Part shown: piece after piece, positions 33,976 through 44,932 of the stretch
How positions within the stretch are numbered: the first letter of the stretch is position 1
Layout: every line of letters begins with the position of its first letter
DNA from: Lepas anatifera
Lineage: Eukaryota; Arthropoda; Thecostraca; Lepadidae
Assembly (NCBI GenBank): GCA_034440635.1
Contig: JAOTON010000468.1
Span: 7,501 to 71,500 of the forward strand
Length of the DNA: 64,000 bases
Direction: 5' to 3'
Translations under genes and position numbers: made by a program
The notes under the pieces: model-generated
Databases searched by the model: none
Seen by the model: the letters and a program-made list of their open reading frames with translations, nothing else
Told to the model about the DNA's origin: nothing

Positions 33976-35038
33976 CTACTTGGCGCACTTGATCAGCACC
34001 TTCACAGCACCACCAGCTCTTGTGCGAGCCGTCTCAAACGCCTTCACAGCATCCTTGATATCAAAGCGGTGGGAGATCAGCGGCTTCACATCCACTTGCC
34101 TGCTGGCCACCAGGGAGATTGCAATGGGGAAGCAGTTGACGTAGCGATGGCTTCCGAGAATGTCCACCTCGCGCAAGGCAGCGCTCACGAGGGGAACATT
34201 CACGGAATCTGCTCCGAACCCCACAAGCATCAGCAGTCCTCCGCGACGAGTCGCCAGGATGCCCAGCTGGATGCTGGATTCAGCTCCACTGCACTCGATG
34301 GTGCGATCAGGCTGATGGCCTCCCAGGAGTTCAGCTACACGGTCTGCCAGTGCCGCCGGCGTTTGCCCTCCATCGAACGTTCAGCGTATGCTGCGCTCCC
34401 AGCTTCTTGGCAAGCTCCAGGCGGCTATCTGAGATGTCTGTCACCACAAACTCTGAGGCACCCATGGCCCTTGCAACCATCATACAGATGAGACCGATGG
34501 GCCCGGCTCCACAGATGAGAACCGTGTGACCCGCTGATATACCGGCTCGCTGGCAGGCATGAACACCCACCGACAGAGGCTCCATCAGGGCTCCCTCCTC
34601 CAGGGAGACGTTGTCGGGCAGTCGGTGACAAAAGTCGGCAGTATGGACGTACAGGCGGCTCAGGCCTCCACGTGTGTCAGGCGGGGTTGAACAGACATAA
34701 CCATGAATGCACAGGTTGTAGGTGCCTTTCTTGCAGTCCTCGCATCTAAGGCAAGGCACTGCCGGCTCGATGGCCACTCTGTCTCCGACACATAGATTGC
34801 TTACTCCTTCACCAAGCTTGACTACCACTCCAGCCGACTCGTGACCCAAGATGGTGGGCTCCTTAACCACCAGATCACCGATGTTTCCCTTGGTGAGGAA
34901 GCTGACGTCGCTGCCGCAGATTCCAACGGTGTCCATCGCCAGTAGGACTTGGCCGGGCGCCGGCTCAGGAGCCGCCACTGGTTCTACACGGAGATCATTG
35001 ATGCCGTGCATCACCACTGCCAAGTTATCGGCTACCAT
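33976..35038 (-). pseudogene. SORD: Sorbitol dehydrogenase, copy C (one-base frameshift)
   Basis: Same family as copies A and B. From the ATG at 35038 (after the acceptor AG at 35045-35044) the frame is intact through the catalytic-zinc ligands, the four structural cysteines, MEPLSVG, GAGPIG and TLNV. Near 34375-34378 a one-base insertion (GAACG where copy B has GACG) shifts the frame, and the ORF ends at 34331. Past that point the correct frame reopens and runs to the stop at 33976. With the extra base removed the length would be 353 codons, with one residue more than copy B near PPDTRGG. HRY replaces FRY in the pocket motif. It is either a recent pseudogene or a sequencing error, since everything else is intact. 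Confidence 0.85.
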
Positions 35039-35282
35039 TTTCCCTGAAACAAGGGAAAACACCAGAAGCTGCAGAGGGGTGAGTAGTGATGCCAGAGAAC
35101 CCGACGCAAAATTCGTCATCCCCCTCTGCCTTGTGTAGGCACTATTGCTAAGGTGGACGGTTGCCTCCTCTTCTCAATAGCTCTGAAAATTACAATTTTT
35201 TTCTAAAGGTTATTTCACACTCAACCGAGTTATCCAGTAACCTTTAACGCGAATTTCCAATGAGTTAACCCGTCCCTGCTCG

Positions 35283-35398
35283 CAGTAGCGCACCCAAGGG
35301 GGGGCAGCGGGGCCGCCCTCCCTCTAAACGCTTCAACTCTAAAGTGCCGCCCCCTCTCATGTCGGGCGCTGAGGCACCCAACATGGGTTTTGGTAATA
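35283..35398. repeat. GC-rich dispersed repeat, copy 2
   Basis: Homologous to 12993-13106: CAGTAGCGCACCCAAGGGGG, TCTAAAGTGCCGCCCCC, CATGTCGGG, CATGGGTTTTGGTA. C-rich sequence with repeated TGCCGCCCC continues to about 35640 and may belong to the same element. It lies in the SORD-C leader intron. Confidence 0.55.
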
Positions 35399-36173
35399 AT
35401 GCCCGCCGCAGGCGCCCATCGAGGGCAGAAATGAGCTTTGATCTGGCTTTTAGTACCAGTTTTGCTCTCACATTGCCGCCCCTGCCCATGGCTTGCCGTC
35501 CCTGCGATGAAGCACTCATCCAATATGTGATACAAGCCGCCCCTGTTCCGAAACTGCCGCCCCCTCGCCAGGGAAAGAAGTTCTGCGCGTGACATGCCGC
35601 CCCTCATCAGCCTGCCGCCCCTCCTCCCTCGTCAGTCGGGCCCCACTCAAACGTAAATTCTGGGTGCGCGCCTGCCTGTTCGATAAATGTGCTAAGAGGT
35701 TGACTTGTGTACAATCCTGGTGGGGACGATTCTCTAGCTCAGAATAGCCCATTCGAAAACAGATACGTTTTCAAAGTACATATATCGTTTCTATAGGCGG
35801 AATTATAATAGGTAAACACTGTTCTCTTCGTCAGAAAGTAAAAGAGATGGAAATAAGCCTGCCCACTTATGAGTTTTTGTTCAAGTACATATCTACCTTC
35901 CTCGATCCATGACACCTTCCCTCGTCAATTTATCAGTTTAAGCATTCATGCCGGATGCTATCTCTTTATTTGCCATGGCAGAACACGATGTACTCCCAAC
36001 AATACTGAGTTTTATTTGTGAGATCCTACACTTAATAAAATATGCAATCAATTTTTACGAGCCAAAAACCCAGCCAGTTACCTTTCATTGCCACTCTACA
36101 TGCCAGTAGATACAAATCACAACCGCAGAAAACCAACGGTGCTTTTCCCAGCAGTCTTAAGCATCACATTTAC

Positions 36174-36260
36174 CTTGTTACACTGTGTGTGTTGACCTTG
36201 GCGCTGCGCGTCGTCTGTACAAGTCGCCGTGATGAGACTGATGGCTGACCAGTGAGTTTA
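36174..36260 (-). other. Candidate leader exon of SORD-C
   Basis: On the minus strand this ends in GTAACAAG followed by GTAAATGTG (GT at 36173-36172), with TCTCATCACGGCG 51 bases upstream of the donor. Both features match the candidate leader exon of SORD-B at 30368-30560. The intron to the acceptor at 35044 would be about 1.1 kb. The 5' boundary is unknown. Confidence 0.45.
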
Positions 36261-36327
36261 GAACTGCGCAGTAGAGGTCAACGTGGCACATAGTTTTAGC
36301 ATCCATGCAATTGTATCCACTTCGATC

Positions 36328-36470
36328 CAGAGGGCGGACGCAGGAGCACCGTTTAGTGAGGGGGGGCGGCAATTCGGGAGAAATCTTAAAAATAGGGTTT
36401 TAAGAAAAATCAGCCAAAATTTCACCATTTGGGGGTATGGCCCTTGCCCCCCCCTTTGCATCCGTCAGTG
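36328..36470. mobile_element. Short MITE (CGGACGCAG-end family), copy 2
   Basis: Left end CAGAGGGCGGACGCAGGA; right end GCATCCGTCAGTG. Flanks CTTCGATC (36320-36327) and CTTTGAAC (36471-36478) agree at 6 of 8. The interior matches the copy at 20754-20904. Confidence 0.65.
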
Positions 36471-36731
36471 CTTTGAACTGCTCCTTTCCAAACGGTCCCG
36501 GGAAATATGCGGTCCAAGAAACAGTTCCATCCCACTGCATGCGTTCTTCCTTGAACAATTTTCAGGAAATACTCTCCCGTCCTGTCCCATCACAGATAAT
36601 ACCCATGGGCGGCGCCACGGCAGAGCGCGTGGACGAACCGACCTCTGAAATGAGACATTTTTATTTCCTAAGGAATGAAAAGAAATGTGTTGAAAGGTTC
36701 ACGTCAACCCCTTTCCCCTCGAAATCCTGAC

Positions 36732-36915
36732 AGGGTAGCGCGGTCGTGGAGTGGTCAACGCTGCTGGCCTCCACGCAGCCGACCCGGGTTCAAGGCCCGG
36801 CGGCTTCCCTGAACAAGGAGCAAGCTGGCTCCCGAGGGACCCTTCCAACAGGGGAAGAGTTGGCGACGAAATATGACACCAGCAGTTGTACGTCGATAAG
36901 CTATATTCCTTATTG
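36732..36915 (+). mobile_element. tRNA-derived SINE, copy 3
   Basis: Box A-like TCGTGGAGTGGTCAACG, box B-like GGGTTCAAGGCCC, body GAGTTGGCGACG, tail CAGCAGTTGTACGTCG then an AT-rich end. It is the same family as 15283-15474. Confidence 0.7.
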
Positions 36916-38899
36916 AACTCCTGACACTCCGCTGCTACTGGTAAAGCCGGGAACATTTGGCCGCATACCGTCCCAGTTCATCCAGCTCCATCCTTTTCAC
37001 TCCCTTTCCGACAATGCAATCCTCTGCTGCGGGTGCACACGACCCTTCTCAGCCTAACCTACAGAAGATGAGCTGCTCGCTCTAGTCACGCCGGCAACAG
37101 ACGCGGGCCCAGCCCCAACGCTCCAACGAAACAATCAATTCAGCAATGGCAAGATCCTCCATAAAACAGCTGCATGCGCTGAGACCGGCGTAGGCGACGG
37201 AACCCAGGAGGGAGGGGGGGGCAACGGGGCACCGTGCCCCTTCCCCTCCCCTTAGACGGAACAGAGGCCACTGCCATTGAGGTACCCCCCCCTTAAATCA
37301 GCGAAGCTAGTAGTGAAGCGGTATCTCTATTCCATGGCGAAGCGGCACCTTGTCCTTTCGAAATAAGCTTTGATTTTGAAAGAATGCTCACAGGTCCTGA
37401 TTGCAGACCCACTCTGTTGGTTTTACTCAGATATAACACGTTTTGCACATAGAATCCTCGATCTCATTGTATAACATATCCTATGATCCAAAGTGGACCG
37501 GGAGGTAAACATTAAAAATAATGCACCTTTAAAAATTATGTCATTAGCGCAAGTAGTCTTAAGGTGCTAACTTTGTCCTGGTGTAAAAGTATATAAGAGG
37601 CATTTAACTTTAAACTGATTCAAATTCAAGGCTGAAACAGAACGGGTAAAGCAGAAACCGTTTTTTAGGGAAATGAAAAAGTTTGGCTTTACAAGAAGAG
37701 CGGTAAATAACATGCTGAAATAAAAGGATATTTTTCCTAACCGTTTTGGCTTATTATTTTCTTTTGGGTGGGTATAGGTGCTGAATATCAGTGCTATCAA
37801 TGTTTAAGAACACTTTTCTTTGGCAACAACTGTCTATAAGAATGTCTGTGTAATCTGTTCATCTCTGTGAAGATACTGTCGGTTTACTTAGAACACCAGG
37901 GAACTAAGAGCCTTCATGTTTGAACGAAATACAAGCCCCGTACGTCAAGTCTTAGGATGAACGAGAAATAAAATCAAGGATATTCGTCACACATTACAAG
38001 ACGTATCTAAGATTTCATATGATCTTTTCTGGTTGTTTTCGTATCCCATAGTTTCTAGCGGCGCTGGATTCTAAGGTTCAGATATTTCTTGGTCCGTTAA
38101 ATTTTCTGCCTTCTGATAGCTCTTTTCACTTTCCATTTCTATAATCACATTTTAAGGGGGTTCGATTTCTTCTCCTACACTGAATTTGTTCCTGTAGAAG
38201 CATTTGTGTGTTGAAAATCACCAGCATAATGCATTTTCTGAAGAGCATTGGCATTAATGTCATCTACGCTGCTTCATAGCCGTTTGGTTTCTCGTATCTC
38301 TTTTCTTGCCCGTGGGTGCGAGGGTTAAGCGCTTTTACTCTTTTAGACCCACCCAGCACATTTCCCACCGGCGAGATCCACCCTTGTAAGGTGCCCCCTT
38401 GGACGAAAACGTTCCACCGCAAGTTGAGGTCGCCATCCTTCACTAAATCACTTGCCTCAGCGGTACGCTGGACCGGGCGCGTCTCCGCCCAACTACAGGG
38501 CTGTTTATTTTGGCAAGGCGGCATGTCTGCTCTTGACCAATTGCACGTCGACACTGCACCAGAAATCGGATGTGTGATATTATATCTGTGACATTGATCA
38601 ATGGCATTTTATTCACGCAACTATACACAAATTCACTGATGACAAATGCAACGTAAGGAATGATTGAAGCCCGGTTGAGAGACTGCTATGTTCAAGCTCA
38701 AATAACGCCTTAGCTTTTGATGCTAGAGCCGATGCAAATAAAAGTATCAAAACAATTCGCTGACCTTGGACCACGTGTGTGACATTTATAGCCCTGGCAG
38801 GCAAGTAACAAGTGAGGTAATTGCAGTGCGTAGCAATGAACGCAGATATATACACAGACATTCTCGGAAGGAGTCGGCAGTAGGACTGCGGGAGTCAAA
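36916..38899. other. Unannotated sequence
   Basis: No gene recognised. A G/C-tract patch near 37190-37300 (GGGGCACCGTGCCCC, then CATTGAGGTACCCCCC) echoes 10545-10595, so both are probably copies of a short repeat. Confidence 0.4.
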
Positions 38900-39270
38900 G
38901 TTTTTTTGTCATAGTAATACGATAGAAATTTATGTTTATTTCATAACGGCTGACATGGATGAACCATAGAAAATATATTTACACCATTGGAATCCCTTCG
39001 CCAAGCCCCATTATCTTATGACCTCGTCAGGTCAATTACTAAAATCATGGACCCGACCAGACCTAAAATAAGGTCAGGTCAAAGTCAGCATAGGTGTACA
39101 TTCAAGTCGAAATACTTAAGCAAGTCAAACACGATGATGTCAAAATAGGATTAAGTGACCATTCTCGGGGAAGTTATAGAAATTAAACCATTTTCCCATG
39201 CATTTCAAAAAAGAAGGTCGTGACCCAGACCTGATCCCAGGTCATCAGCATCACAAATCCCGTTGCCAAA
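38900..39270. repeat. AGGTCA-containing dispersed repeat, copy 2
   Basis: The left part matches 31130-31290 and the right part, reversed, matches about 21095-21240. It contains the AGGTCAGGTCA-type run near 39070. No ends or coding capacity seen. Confidence 0.5.
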
Positions 39271-40293
39271 CTATTTTTAATCAGTGAACTTACTATATGA
39301 CGTAAATTTCAGATCGATGGCTTATGTCTGCTCTTACTGTTGCACATCTAATTATATTTCTTAGGTTAAGTCAATTAAACCGGACTGGAGACTTAACCTG
39401 ATACAAACTGGATCTACATTTGCGACAGAAATTGCAAAAAGAGACCAGGTGACTGATACATCAAGTACAGTGGCGTTGCCCAAAGCAGTTGTTTGGCTAT
39501 CTTTGAAAATCTTGAAGGGAGGTCGGGTATCCGCCCTCACCCATAACGGAGCGTGTTAAATCTAAAGTGCTTATAAAATGCGCGCACACAAACGGTGCTT
39601 ACAATGGCGCAGAAATAATCAATGCATGAACGGTCCGTGGAGCAAAACTACTAACAGAAATAAATGAAAATGTACAAAGGACGTCCTGCTTGCGATGTTG
39701 TTTTCCTGTACCTATAAAGTCCCATGTTAAAATTGATCAAGTTTAAACACCCTTGACAGGCACTGTGGGGGGGGTGGTGGCGGCTTGACCACTTGATCCG
39801 TAGGGTGGCTGGATTTTTTGTGATGTTTGGTATATTATTGGTTACTGTTATTTGTTTATTATCCATGCTGCTGGCCCACCGGAATGTTGCATTACGGCTA
39901 TTTAGTGAATTAACAACGTTTATATATATACCAATCGAGGTGCGATTGGCGCAATATATGAAACACTATCTACTTGCTTGTTGGTATGCCTTAAAGGAAT
40001 TCCAATCTTATTTGATCATCATATTACATTCAATTTGTTTTCTGAATTGCAACGGTTCGAAGAGCAATCATTACAGAATCTATTCTTTGAAGAGGATACC
40101 TTTCCAATTGACTAAACATATTTGCGTCTAAAGATACTTCTGCAAACGCCATAAAGTGTATGCTTTAGTTATTGCAGCATATTGCAGCCATTTCGCAGCC
40201 ATATAGCTGCCATATTCCTGTGTGGCGTCCACTTGGCTGCCAGATTTCTTTAATTGACCAACCGCAATTAAAGTTATATTGGGCTGCGAAATC
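39271..40293. other. Unannotated sequence
   Basis: No gene or named repeat seen. Confidence 0.4.
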
Positions 40294-40975
40294 CGAGGCA
40301 GCCTCGGTCAGAGTCGACAGTTTTGGCCTGAGTCAGAATCGGAGTCGGATTCGACGATGAAATTAATGAGACTCGGACTCCGAGCCGGAGTCGGCCTTGT
40401 CTCGGGGGATCACTGTTACACAGCTGTGGCATGGGTGACATGGACAGCGCAGAAATCAAGAAGCGGAAGTGTTAACTTGACACTCTCCACTAGATCTATT
40501 ACTATCCCGACGTGTCCAAACAGAACCACCTTCCTCCCGAGGTCACGCCGGCAGCGAATTCCACCAGAGCCTGTCGCGACTCCTTTTTTCAGAGCGCCAC
40601 GTGGAGAGATACTTAAATGCAAGCTATGCTCCAAGTTATTCATGGTAGCGACTATAAAAGAAAGAGAAGGGCGGGCTGTTTGCGATATACGATTGGTTTT
40701 GTGGTCTGCTGGCGATGTTTCGGAAAAGCAAGGCCTCAAAATATTTTGAAGACAGTGCCGATGCATATTAAGTATCTTAGTGGGGATGCACGGTGGGTCC
40801 ACTTAAGCTATTCGATACTGCTTGCAGCGGATATAGAGGAAAAACATGAAAAGTTTTCATTGACTCGGATACCTATTCTAATATCAGCTTTTAAATACCC
40901 GTCTGCGGTCGAAGTCGTGGCTTGAGCCGGTGCCGATCTTTTCAGCCGGAGCCGGAGTCGGAGTCGACTCGGATA
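40294..40975. mobile_element. Element with GAGTCGGAGTCG-rich ends
   Basis: GAGTCG/GGAGTCGG/GACTCGGACTCC runs at 40310-40400 and GCCGGAGTCGGAGTCGACTCGG at 40950-40972 bracket about 550 bp. Such GAGTCG-rich termini recur in arthropod hAT-like elements as far as I recall. The interior frame contains GEILKCKLCSKLF, vaguely like the start of a BED finger, but no histidines follow at the right spacing. No duplication confirmed. Confidence 0.4.
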
Positions 40976-43044
40976 AAGGGCCATCAATTTTGCGGCATTT
41001 TTTTATAGAAGGTGCCGTTAACACAATAACTAATTTTTACACTAATACTGGGCGTAGGTTCGCTTCACTTCGACCTTAGTAATGACCTGGAAGTACACTT
41101 GAGGGATGAACCACAAACAATAAATGAGTTAAAGTTAAAACGACGATAGTGGCCCCTGCAAGCAGGTATAAAATGTATCAAAATAAAACCGTATGTATGA
41201 TTTATGACACTGCATAAGCACTCGCCCAATAGAAGCGAAACATTCGATCGCAGTATGTTAACATCATAGGCTTCTATAAAAAAACTTATGGTGCTACAAA
41301 GCCAAAGGTGGCCATCGCAATCCATCTTTGCTACTGCAACTCACCAATTATTTCAATCTCTATTGGATATCTATATCCAATGTACATATATCGACCCTTG
41401 TCCCAGAAATGTGCTGCAAAAATCGTTCAAGTGTATTCATGACGCCTAGGAGGACTGAGTCCAGGCGCGCTCAGCCGCTGATATAGATGGTGTGTTATAG
41501 TTTCCATTTCCACTGCGAGTGTTAATGAATGCCACTACGACAGAACTGCGCCGGGTGCGTGTTCGTGGGCAGCCCTCATCTGTTTTCACACTGACCACGC
41601 GGATAATTTTCTCATTGCGACTCTCTGTCGGCTGTGTTCCAGCCCTCTAACAGAGACCTTGGAAGCTGTCGCACGTGTGGAGGCGAGAGAGGCCCGTCTC
41701 AGCGTAATCCTCAGCAAACTCAACAGCGGATTCACAACTTTCCAAAGGGGAGGCGCTCTCATCGGGGGTGTGTATACTTCTGCTACAGCATGACGGGTTT
41801 GGTCACACATTTTGAAAGTTGGACATCTTGAAGTAGCATGGTATCCTTCGTAGGGGAATGAAAACCAATATTTCCCAAAATAGTATCATGCTTTCGATAG
41901 GAAACGCAGTTATGGAATCCATTGCTGTGGTGGTGACATTTTTTCCCACTGCACCCATCATTTATATGATTTGATCCGACTCGGACGAAGGTGATATGTG
42001 ACTTCTCGCCTTTGTGAAGGAGTCACTCCGGAATAGTATGTCGGAATAGGACTCTGGTTTAACCATGTCAGGAGCCTTATCCACGCTTCACATCCACTCG
42101 GGATACATGAGCAGCATGGGTGTCGAAAGCAGGAGGGACTAGAGAACGCGTCCCTTCAAAATTTTGAACCTTCACTTTTTTGCATTCTTTCCCTTTTACC
42201 TCCGTGAATCTTCCTATATGTGTTGCTGAAGTGCATCGTCGTCAGGGTTTCATATGTAGCCAAAGTTCTCAGAATTTGCCTCCTAACCCGTCCCCCGGTC
42301 ATCGCCAGTCCCGTCCCCCAATAAAATTTCCGTGGTGACGCCCCTGATGGACAGCCTCGCTACCAAGGCCATCGGTACGCACTATTACGTCTTACACAAG
42401 AGACAAAAGGGGCCCGTGATTATGAGTAGTTTTAAAACGGTTCATTTGGTGCTAATAAGGCACGCATGCACGCCGGCCTACCCTATTTCCATACTTGACT
42501 TCATACGTCTTTCCCCGCCGTTTTCTTTCATTGCATTGCTTCGCGGAGTTTTGTTTTTCACTTCGTAGTGGAAGACGCCGGCCCCATCCCGCCTGCTGTC
42601 TGAGGGACGGCTCCTACTCGGCGTTTGGGGCGGGATGTGTGTTCGAATTCGTGCTCTGCTTTGGGAGTGGTGTGGGCTGGAGGTCTAACTGGGTCCAGTT
42701 TTCGGGGCCCATCTTAAAGCACTCTGGTAGAAGATGCCTTGACCTTTTCCGTAGTATGGGCTTCTAAGTTAAAATAATTACATAATTGTTAATAATATAT
42801 TGGAAAAAAAATTACCGCTCAAAATTTGTGTCTAAAATATTGATTCTTGATATTTGCATTTGAAACTGAGCTTATTCTTCTAGTTATAATAGTGCTCATG
42901 AAGGACATGCATTCAAAATGAAAAGCCCTTAGGCCCCTGATATCACCTGTTCGTAACATTTTGCTTATGCCATAAATACATATTTACAAATTGCATATTA
43001 CTGAAAGGACTATGCAGTTAGTGTGTGCATACTTTGCCATCATT
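40976..43044. other. Unannotated sequence
   Basis: No gene recognised on either strand. The minus-strand frame 41586-41810 and plus-strand frame 42332-42767 lack homology I can name. Confidence 0.4.
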
Positions 43045-43445
43045 CTAGGTCGGAGTCGACCCTGACTCAATTTCTATTTGAGTCGTAGATGAGTAGACTC
43101 ACTTTTGGATTTGGACTAAGTCAGAGGCGACTCACCGGTTCGATTGGCTGAATTGGTCCCTCTGCACGGTTCGTCGACAAGCAAAACCCTCCAGAATCTG
43201 GATTGTAGGCCAAATTTCATCTAAAAAGATCAAATTTTGGGTGGATATTAAAACTTTATGTTTAATTTTTAACGTTAATTCGAACAGTGAAAGCCGTTTT
43301 TTCGCTATGTGTCCCGGTCACTTCTGTGTCGGTCCCTCTGCACGGCTCATCGGCAGTTTGGTCCGTACCCGACGCGGTGAGTCGAGCCAGAATCAGAGTC
43401 AGCCGCTAAACTGCCAGTCAGAGTTGAGTTGACTAAACAATATTT
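43045..43445. repeat. Second GAGTCG-rich repeat
   Basis: Many GAGTCG/GACTCA motifs at 43050-43140 and 43375-43430. Between them lie two direct copies of GGTCCCTCTGCACGG (43155 and 43331). It is related in texture to 40294-40975. Confidence 0.4.
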
Positions 43446-44737
43446 GAGTCATCAACAAGTCCGGGTAGCCCTTGACCTGTCGAGTATGTGTCATGGGCCA
43501 TTGACATCAAGCGCCCTCAGGAGTTTCGTCTCAATGTACATACCTGCCTGTATGATAGAATATTATTTAATTTCAGTTCTGCAGCACTCAGCAAGCTGCC
43601 TAGTATTTGACTGGGCGATTCTTCGATCTTTGATTCCTACATGGTCATTTGGTCATCACCTAGGCTTTCCAATTTCATAAAACAGTTGAATTGATCAATT
43701 GCCATCCACCAAGCCTATATAACTTTGAAAGCTCGTTAGCATTCGCCATCTTGAAGCGCCTCTGTGGTCGGTGGCCTTGGGAGACGTAACTAAGGTTTTT
43801 GATCTTATATGGCTTCAATAAGGAAATTACCCCATAAAGGTAATTAGGTAGTTACCTATTGTAATATCACTTACCTGACATAAGGATGGCCCTCAGGTGA
43901 CTCATTGACCTTTGACCTTCCAAGTTCAGCCAAAGTAAGGACTTCATATGAGCTCATATTTACGAACTTGAAGAAACGCCTAATTTCCTGATTTTTCATT
44001 GTTATCAAATAAAGGGAAAGAGGATGAAATAAGCTGAGCAGGAAATTTAACTTTATTACTTTCGATAAAGCAAAATACCCGACAAGTTTCAGCGTTCTGC
44101 CATCGGTACAGTCAAAGCTAGTAGTCATCACAGCTCAAGGATAATGAGGAGCGTCTACATGAGCAAATACATCCAGTCTTATAGACTCCAGTAGCCAATG
44201 CACTGCAAAATGCATAACTTCAGAATGAACGTTTTATTGACAACCATAAAGTGTGTGACATGGATCAAATACGTTCAATTCTGGTAATGAATAAGAAAAC
44301 AAATTAGTTCGGTGGGACACGCAGAACGCTTTGCATCGACTTTAAGAGGAGACTACGACTGTTTTAGCACACAAAAACCGTCAAAACCGAATAGTAAATG
44401 GGGATAAAATTAAGAAGTAAGGGAAAACAGGTGACTCGAGTAAAGACAAACACCACCGTCATCAAGACTGGGGATATCTTCTCGATTTACGGAGATCCTG
44501 AAAACGTTAACTCTGGCACGGCCACACAATTTCTATACAAATCTTGCGGGAGACCCAAAATCTAAGGAACTCCAACTTGGCATGCAAATCACACGTATCT
44601 TGAGGATTTCCGAGGGATATGCATTTTGCAGCGTTAATTGCTCCGAAGAAGGCTGAGTTAGACAATGTTCATAGATATCAAAACAATTAATTATAAGAAT
44701 TTATTGCGACAAGCCTGTTAAGCTCAGTTTATACCGA
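43446..44737. other. Unannotated sequence
   Basis: No gene seen; one TGACCTTTGACCTT pair at 43907-43920. Confidence 0.4.
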
Positions 44738-44745
44738 GGTAGCGA

Positions 44746-44924
44746 CATTGGCGGATCCAGGAAAAAGTTTTGGAGGGGCCAAACATCGTTTTGGGGGCCA
44801 AATCGAGAAAAATCGCAAAAGCATAGGATTTGAAAAAACGGCCAAAAGTCGGTCGTTTTGGGGGCCAAAGATACTATTTCGGGCTTTGGGGGGCCATGGC
44901 CCCTGGCCCCCTGGATCGCCAGTG
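44746..44924. mobile_element. MITE with perfect 8-bp target duplication
   Basis: Left end CATTGGCGGATCCAGG; right end, reversed, CACTGGCGATCCAGG. GGTAGCGA flanks it on both sides (44738-44745 and 44925-44932). The interior repeats TTTTGGGGGCCAAA. The 8-bp duplication and the ends starting CA point to a hAT- or P-type non-autonomous element, related to 51580-51867. Confidence 0.85.
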
Positions 44925-44932
44925 GGTAGCGA

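Noticed and set aside
40600..40680. BED-type zinc finger in the GAGTCG element
   Set aside because: CKLC is present but no properly spaced histidines follow, and the surrounding frame has no hAT motif.
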